From Umbilicaria muhlenbergii (lineage: Eukaryota; Ascomycota; Lecanoromycetes; Umbilicariales; Umbilicariaceae): a DNA stretch of 64,000 nt. The notes under the pieces were generated by a model. The model searched no databases, had not been told where the DNA came from, and saw only the letters and a list, made by a program, of their open reading frames with translations. The stretch is taken from contig KK106981.1 of NCBI GenBank assembly GCA_000611775.1, forward strand, positions 1,066,162 through 1,130,161, written 5' to 3'. Positions within the stretch are counted from its first letter, which is position 1. Each line of letters starts with the position of its first letter. This document shows, piece by piece, positions 58,265 through 64,000 of this stretch. The translations under genes were made by a program, and so were the position numbers.

Positions 58265-59755
58265 TCAACACTCGAACATCTTCGCTGTACTAACATTAAC
58301 CCGACTCCACCTCCTCTTATACAGAATACTAGCCAGAAACATCCCCGGCCAATAAACATGATACAAGCACCACCAAGGCAGCGGGTCCCAAACCTCAAAC
58401 GTGCCGTCCTTCCAAAAAACCAAATGCTGCAAAAAGACCCCGCAGCTGCGAACAACCTCCGCAACACTCGTCTTCCCCCTCATCGAGTCCAAGACGGGTA
58501 GCAAGACGAACTCGACCAAATCATGCCCAACCCAATAGTATTTCTTCGGATCCTGAGGCCTCACGACCTGGCTCTTCGAAATGCCATTCGTGAGCACCCC
58601 ATTCGGTTTCGAGGATAAAGCAGACAAATAAGCCTTAGCCATATCGACGCTCCTTTCTTTAAACAGCACAACGGCCGTATGAGCTCTAGGATTACACTCA
58701 ATGGGATAAAGCACCCTCTCGAGCCCTTTCTCCGTCGTCTTCTCATCCACCAAAAAATCAAACGACAAATGTCCCGTCATCCCCCTCCCGCTCCTCGCTG
58801 CAAACTCCTCTGTGAATCTAAACATGGCGCGACTGAGGGCCGAGTCGGACGGTAAGGCTTCGTAGTGCATGAGGAGTTCGGAAGAGGGGCAGGCGACGAA
58901 GGCTTTGACTTCGCCTTCGATGACGATGGCGTGGGTGCAGTATTCCTCGCCGCGGATGTACTGTTGCAGCACCCAGGGGTTGGATGGCGAGATGGAGAGG
59001 TGGGCCAGACGCTCGTATGTTTCGCTGACGGTGGGGCGGGGGAAAAGGGTCATGTCCCCTCTGGAGGCATCATCCACGCCGACGCTTTTCATAATGTATT
59101 GGGTCGTCTCGTGCGTATTCAGCACCTTATGCACGGCCGCTCTGGTGGTGACGTCGTAGGTCTCCGGCGCCGGTAGGCCGAGACTCATGGTATGTTGAAT
59201 GAAGGAGTGTTTCTCGTGTAGCATCGCCGTGGTCTTGACGTCGTACTGGATGGCTTTGCAGTCGCTCCGGCGCTCAATGACTTCTTTGGCCTCGCCGTCC
59301 TCGACTGCGGAAGCCACGCCGGAGCAGCTGACCCAGAGGTCTACCTTCTCCCGACGCACGACTTGCAGGAGGTCCTGGATGTAGTATGCGGATCCATCCT
59401 TCTTAGTCGGCTTCGACAGCGCATAGAATCTGCTCAGCACCCTCGAGAACCGTCCACAGACGGGGACGCCGTAGGGTTCGAAATCCGCGCCGATGACATT
59501 ATGCCCCGCTTCGTAGAATGCGCGGGCGATGGTGAGACCCTTGGCCATGCCCACGCCGGTGACGAGGATGGTTTTGGGGCGAAAGTTGGGAGAGCGGCGG
59601 ATGCGTTGGCGCAAAGCGCCCTGAGGGCTGAGGATCTGGAGGGCATAGCTGAGGAAAAGGATGAAGGTGGAGAGAGGGAGGAGAATTAGACTGATGAGGA
59701 TTAGAGAAGCGTTTTGGGCGAAATGCAGACGCCAGGAGGATTGGGCGGAGAGCAT
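58265..59755 (-). CDS. mysC: ATP-grasp ligase of mycosporine synthesis (MysC type)
   Basis: In cyanobacteria MysC joins glycine to 4-deoxygadusol with ATP to form mycosporine-glycine. This intronless gene of 496 residues follows the same plan. An N-terminal membrane helix lies at about residues 18-40 (LILISLILLPLSTFILFL), then the N-domain start KTILVTGVGMAKGLTIARAF and FSRVLSRFYALSKP. Next come AMLHEKHSF-type residues, the ATP-grasp core YIMKSVGVDDASRGD and WVLQQYIRGEEYCTH, then GHLSFDFLVDE and the metal-site region LYPIECNPRAHTAVVLF. The C-terminal helices include DPLPWWCLYHVYWPGMFL. The frame is open a further 79 codons upstream to 59,992, but MLSAQSS at 59,755 precedes the family-like part and is preferred. 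The matching MysA-type gene lies 1.5 kb upstream on the same strand. The amino-acid substrate cannot be proved from sequence. Confidence 0.88.
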   Translation of the reverse strand: MLSAQSSWRLHFAQNASLILISLILLPLSTFILFLSYALQILSPQGALRQRIRRSPNFRPKTILVTGVGMAKGLTIARAFYEAGHNVIGADFEPYGVPVCGRFSRVLSRFYALSKPTKKDGSAYYIQDLLQVVRREKVDLWVSCSGVASAVEDGEAKEVIERRSDCKAIQYDVKTTAMLHEKHSFIQHTMSLGLPAPETYDVTTRAAVHKVLNTHETTQYIMKSVGVDDASRGDMTLFPRPTVSETYERLAHLSISPSNPWVLQQYIRGEEYCTHAIVIEGEVKAFVACPSSELLMHYEALPSDSALSRAMFRFTEEFAARSGRGMTGHLSFDFLVDEKTTEKGLERVLYPIECNPRAHTAVVLFKERSVDMAKAYLSALSSKPNGVLTNGISKSQVVRPQDPKKYYWVGHDLVEFVLLPVLDSMRGKTSVAEVVRSCGVFLQHLVFWKDGTFEVWDPLPWWCLYHVYWPGMFLASILYKRRWSRVNVSTAKMFEC

Positions 59756-60208
59756 TGCTGGTGGCAGTGTGTGGGGTTTTTGGAGGATAACAGGGTGACA
59801 GCGCTCGAGAGACTGCTCAGACCTAGTCAGTGCATCATGGTTGAGCGGAAGTGACAGCAGGCATGTAGGGGTGCATTGCAAGCACTGACATGGCTGGCTG
59901 TGAACTGTTGCTCCTGCTGTGCTCCTGCTCCTGCTTGTGTTGCCCGATTCGCCAAGGCGAGGTGACAGGGAAGTTATTCGACCGATACTCAACTATTACG
60001 TAGAGGGCATCAATTTTCCACATGTCTTTTCGCTACGTCATCGTCATAAATTGTGTGCCGCATACTTTACTTGACTGCTGACTTGACTATAGGATCTACC
60101 GCTACCAGACATTAATCTATCCAAGCAATTTCAACCCCAACAAAATCAACAGTGCTCCCTACTACTTCCTCCTCCCTCCATGGGTCCGTCATTTCCTCCC
60201 CTCCTCAG
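59756..60208. promoter_or_regulatory. Upstream region of the MysC-type gene
   Basis: About 450 bases that should hold the mysC promoter. It includes a short CTCCTG repeat (about 59,909-59,935). The mysC frame reads through part of it, so the true start could lie here. Confidence 0.4.
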
Positions 60209-60835
60209 TCATCCCCCGCTCCTCCCCACAGACCCGCTCCCCACCAGATTCGACCCATCAAAAACCTCAAACGTCCCCGTTCCAAAATGAGTCTGGGTAT
60301 TCATATAATCCCAAAGCGCCATAACCGCCGCCCCCAGCACCCCAAAAGTAGCCTGATGGTTGTTACTATCCCGAATCCGCAGTGCCATGTTCTCGTCTCC
60401 GAAGAAAGTAAAACTGCCCCCCTGCACCAAGCCGTCGCCCATGTAGTGGATGTGGTTCATGATGTCGAGGTAGGCGTCGTGGAGAAGCTGGAGGAGCGGC
60501 TCTTCCGGCGCGTAGGCAGAGATGATGAGGGAGACGTAGGTCGAGGTGCCGGGGGAGCACCACAAGATGGGGTTGGGTCCGATGGGGAAGGGAGGGGAGC
60601 GAGGGAGGGAACGGTGGGCAAGAGGACTGCGGGATAAGCTTAGTGGGGTTTTCGGTCATTAGTGGTGCTGTGATGGGCCCAGGTTGAAGAGAGAAAGCGG
60701 GACTCACGTTCCGGCGACGGTGTGGGGGGCGTTGGCACAGAATTGGGTACGGGGCGCAAGGGATGGGAGGGGCGGAAGAGGTAGGGCTGCGGAGTGGGTT
60801 AAAGTAATTATGGACAGGAAAAGTAAGGATCGCAT
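60209..60835 (-). CDS. Small secreted protein of unknown function, between mysA and mysC
   Basis: Two exons (60,708-60,835 and 60,209-60,626) with an 81-base intron give 181 residues. The N-terminus MRSLLFLSIITLTHSAALPL is a typical signal peptide, followed by a proline/leucine stretch and TQFCANAPHTVAGT. The mature part has PNPILWCSPGTSTYVSLI, a region rich in acidic and aromatic residues (HDAYLDIMNHIHYMGDG), then GSFTFFGDENMALRIRDSNN and GAAVMALWDYM. Two cysteines remain. I do not recognise a family, and no S-adenosylmethionine-binding motif is visible, so it is not the missing O-methyltransferase. It lies on the same strand as both mycosporine genes. It may be co-regulated with them or simply be a bystander. 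Confidence 0.7.
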
Positions 60836-61272
60836 ATCGGCTCCTTGGATAGATTTGGTAGCTTCGACATAGGTTTTCATCAGGCTATCAGGCGGTGTGA
60901 ATGGACGTCTGGAGTTCAGGGTGATCGTGGCGATATGGAAGGGAGAAGAGCACCTCGTTCAAGGATCGAGAGTGCATCTTTCCATGATTCCCGCCGCGCG
61001 TCTGGCTCTATCAGGCGCAAGTAGACGGGAAACATCAAACGAGCGCTACCACCAAAGCCGCATGTAATGGCCGGCAGTGTTTCAAGTGACACAAGTATGC
61101 GCAAAAGAATGAGCACGTTGTGGAGGAATAAGGCGAAGTGCCGCACATAGTCTATTTGGAAGTAGAACTTGGGTAAGAGAATTGCCAGCTATAAGATGCT
61201 AAACTTTTGGCATCACGCCTGTCTCTGCCTCTCCTCGCCTCCGTACGCCGTTATCAGTGACACTCCCACACC
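60836..61272. other. Intergenic region downstream of mysA
   Basis: About 440 bases. A frame of 76 codons on the minus strand (60,916-61,146) has a GFGGSARLMFPVYLRLIEPD stretch that resembles the tail of fungal-specific transcription factors. It is too short to call. Confidence 0.4.
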
Positions 61273-62923
61273 TCATGCCTTCGCTCCATTCGTGAATCCA
61301 TTGGATCCGTTCGTGAGACCCTTCGCGGAACCGTTGGCAAGCTTCTCCTTGATACCATTCGTTCCGTTGGCATGGCCATTTGTTACGTTTCCGCCATTGA
61401 TAGCCTTGCCCTCGTTCAAGCTCCCAGCTTCAGCGGCCGCCTCCTCCAAGTCTTCGACTTCTTTCTTGTTGTTTTCGGTGTAGCCAGTGTCACTGGCATC
61501 GACATAGGCCTCGATGCCCTCTCCATTGCGTGGGTATTCGCGCATGAGCTGTTTGTGTCTCCGCAGGGCGGCGTTGAGCTCGTCCGCCGAGACATCGTTG
61601 AGGAAGGTGCATGAACCGATAGGGTTCGGTACTGCAGCACGTAATTTGCCATCCCTGGTCTTAAGGATGGCGGCCGTTCCCTTATCGAGAATCTCTTCAT
61701 CAAACATGTGGTGATCCATAGAGAGCCCGGCACGGGAAAAGAGGTTGAGGATTCTGCGGTGCTCAGCATCACTGATGAGTTTACGGTTATTAGCTAGTGT
61801 CGCCGAGTATGCCATGTCGATGGAAATGGCATGGCCATGGCGCAGCGGTGTCTCGGGGACTAGTTCGTGCATAGGCGACCAGCTAAGATAAACGATATCA
61901 GCCACGGCCTTGAGGATAGATAACGCATGCTTACGTGTGACCATAGGCGATGACTCGGTCTAGACCAATCTCGTGGAGATTTGGCGTCTCGAGTTTCAAC
62001 ATCTCGTGAATGCCCTCCTTGTTGATCTTATCGGCAGCTTCGCGAACTTCCTGTGGTGCACCATCTGTACGACCAAATCCGGTCTCAATCAACTGCTCGC
62101 AGTACTTGTCCAACAAATTGAACGTGTCCAAGTGAGAGCACGTCGAGATCTTAATTAACTCTGCAAAGCCATTCCTGATCTGTGCCGTTGGCAGGGTACG
62201 GAGGAAGGTGAAGTCGAGGAAGGTGTGCATAGGAGCATGGTAGGCGCCAAGTCGGTTCTTGTAGTTTCCGTAGTTAACAGCGACCTTGATAGATACCGAA
62301 GCGTCGATCAGGCCTATGACAGTAGTCGGGACTCGGATGAAGTTGGTGTTCCTGCGATAGGCCGCACAAGCGAACCTGTAATGAGAAAACGTCAGCAACT
62401 ATATGCGTTTGGATTCAACATTTTAGGAGAATGATGGGAGAGTGCCTTGATATAATCTCTGGCTAAAGGCGAGCTTTTATTACCCAGCAACATCGGTGAC
62501 GAGTCCACCGCCAACGACCAGAACGGGCTCCTGTCAAGGTCAGTGAATATGGATGTCGAAATATCAGGGCCAACAGGGTGGTTTTGCGAGTACCTTTCGG
62601 TAGATGCCAAATTCCGTCATGGAGTCCACAATGCTCAAGAACGTGGGAATGGTCTTTGCCTTCTCGCCAATCTTGGTCTTGTGGACCTTGAGATCGAGGT
62701 TGTAGTGTTTGAAGTACTTTTCGATCTGCTCGCCATACACATTGTAGACATTGAGATCCGTGACGGCCAAGACACGGTTCCAGCGCTTGTAGCATTCGGC
62801 CAATTGAGGGTTCTCAATATTGAAGACACCGTCGAGAAAGGTAAAGTCGTATGATATCTTTTCATAGCCATCCACGTGGAAGCCATCCTTGGTCTCAGTG
62901 ACAGTCGCTGTGAGGTCGGACAT
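61273..62923 (-). CDS. mysA: Demethyl-4-deoxygadusol synthase (MysA type)
   Basis: A sugar-phosphate cyclase of the dehydroquinate-synthase superfamily. MysA-type enzymes turn sedoheptulose 7-phosphate into demethyl-4-deoxygadusol, the first step to mycosporine-like amino acids. Four exons (62,594-62,923; 62,484-62,530; 61,935-62,375; 61,273-61,882) with introns of 63, 108 and 52 bases give 475 residues. Marks: [13 protein letters not shown] near the start; [20 protein letters not shown] across introns (NAD site, residues 111 on); [72 protein letters not shown], with the metal-binding Glu and His of the family. The catalytic part closely follows cyanobacterial MysA. The tail of about 60 residues is an N/G/S/T/K-rich low-complexity extension, where some fungal proteins carry a fused O-methyltransferase instead. 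The start at 62,923 is preferred to the ATG at 63,004 because it fits the family. It pairs with mysC downstream. Confidence 0.9.
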
Positions 62924-64000
62924 GTTGAATATGAAGTGGGGTATCCAGGCGTTGAGAAAGATAGACGGGTGTAGAAAGTAGTAGTACTTGGGAATGGGAC
63001 TCAACTACCGATGCGGGACTACAAGAAAATATAAAGAATTCAGGAGGGCACGCAGAAAGAACCACGAGCACGGACGACACGTCAAAAAGGATTGCGGGAC
63101 AAGTCTATTGCGACATGTACTTCGGAGTAGATGATACCTTGATCCACCAGGAGATCTAGGCCGAGACCAAGAAAGACAAGCAAATGGGGCACCTTTGCAT
63201 CATCGCCATCCACATCTTCCAGCTTGCTTTCGGGCCAGAGGGATGGCCAGCACTGCCGCCGAAGTATGGGTCAGGTAGGTAGCGACGGCGCACAACACTA
63301 AATGATGTGCAGGCCACAGTCGACGAGCCTTGTCGTGGCACTAATCGGCACTAATCGGGTCTAGGGATGGTTCGAAAGGCGGACAGCGCTCCGAAAATGC
63401 AGTGCGTGCGGGTAACCGCACGAGCACCGGCACCGGCGGTAGGTTCCCATTCTCGTTCGTTCTCGTGGTACAACATAGGCGAGAAGAAGGCAAGAAGTTA
63501 GTGGAGGAACGGGTGGGTGCTTTACATCACCACCGATGGTGGATATGGATGTGGGACGTTAGTATTGCGTTGTGGGTTAGCAGCAAAGGCTGCGATGTCC
63601 AAAGTAGGGAAGCCTTCGAGCTTCCACTCTTAGCGCCAGATCTACGGGTAAGGTTAGATTAGGTTCTTTTGACATATGCGCAGTTTGGCGGGGGGAAGGC
63701 GCCCGTCCTACTCGTACCACGCGTCCAGTGCCTGCCGTGCCTGCCTCGGCCCTCACACAGCACGTCATCCAGCGATGCCCTGTTTGTCCCTCATTAATAT
63801 CGATAGGCTCGACCGATGCCGCACCATACCCCTACATTACCTCACATGTGCATGGAACCAAATGTCACACATGCCTTACATTGCATTAACATCAACGCAT
63901 GAACACCTTACCCAATTCGCATGACCATCACGGTCAAACATCCTTGCAAAGTCGCAATCGATTTGTCCCCGATATTGTAAAATCCGTGCGGCCAGCCATG
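62924..64000. other. Region upstream of mysA, to the window end
   Basis: About 1.1 kb without a recognisable gene. It should hold the mysA promoter. Frames of 60-86 codons on both strands overlap and show no family feature. Any mysB, if clustered, would have to lie beyond 64,000. Confidence 0.5.

Noticed and set aside
60916-61146. 76-codon frame resembling the tail of a fungal transcription factor
   Set aside because: Too short, no zinc cluster or upstream exon found. It may be chance or a last relic.
1-64000. CRISPR arrays, bacterial-type operons, ribosome binding sites, tRNA or rRNA genes
   Set aside because: The window is fungal nuclear DNA. Tandem repeats here lack spacer structure, and no tRNA or rRNA signature was seen by eye.

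Overview
The window comes from a filamentous ascomycete (Pezizomycotina). The evidence is short GT-AG introns of about 45-185 bases, a Zn(II)2Cys6 regulator, an RTA1-family protein, a MARVEL-domain protein, a Sec72-type translocon subunit, and large AT-rich blocks of Ty3/gypsy copies that carry dense C-to-T type decay like repeat-induced point mutation (RIP). The class cannot be fixed from the sequence; Dothideomycetes or Eurotiomycetes would both fit.

Layout. Bases 1-31,560 are a gene-free, decayed repeat block. It holds at least six Ty3/gypsy copies: A (plus), B (minus), C (plus), H (plus), G (minus, split by two later insertions) and E (plus, whole in outline with two 433-base LTRs and a 5-base target duplication). 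It also holds a palindrome-rich AT insertion, two copies of a 130-base hairpin element, and a short hAT-like element filled with a minisatellite. Bases 31,600-43,950 are a GC-richer gene island: a two-helix membrane protein, a broken ACMSD-type amidohydrolase, a GABA/amino-acid permease, an AadA-like nucleotidyltransferase, a C6 zinc-cluster regulator and an RTA1-like membrane protein. Bases 43,956-51,018 are a 262-base tandem array split by a sixth-kilobase gypsy copy (F), which contains an 872-base assembly gap. Bases 51,019-64,000 are a second gene island: a secreted lysozyme-like gene with one internal stop, a decayed SRPK-like kinase, SEC72, a MARVEL protein, and a mycosporine-type gene group.

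How the genes fit together. The clearest functional unit is at the right end. A demethyl-4-deoxygadusol synthase (MysA type, 61,273-62,923) and an ATP-grasp ligase (MysC type, 58,265-59,755) lie on the same strand about 1.5 kb apart, with a small secreted protein gene between them. Together they point to a mycosporine-like amino acid (UV sunscreen) pathway. The O-methyltransferase (MysB) that normally acts between them is not visible. Several genes near repeat blocks are broken: the amidohydrolase by two CAA-to-TAA changes, the lysozyme-like gene by one TGA, and the kinase by several frame changes, which suggests that the islands are losing genes at their edges.

Limits. All identifications rest on reading the translated sequence and remembered family motifs. 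No database search was run. Intron boundaries were placed by hand, and the joined exons were checked only for frame and length.
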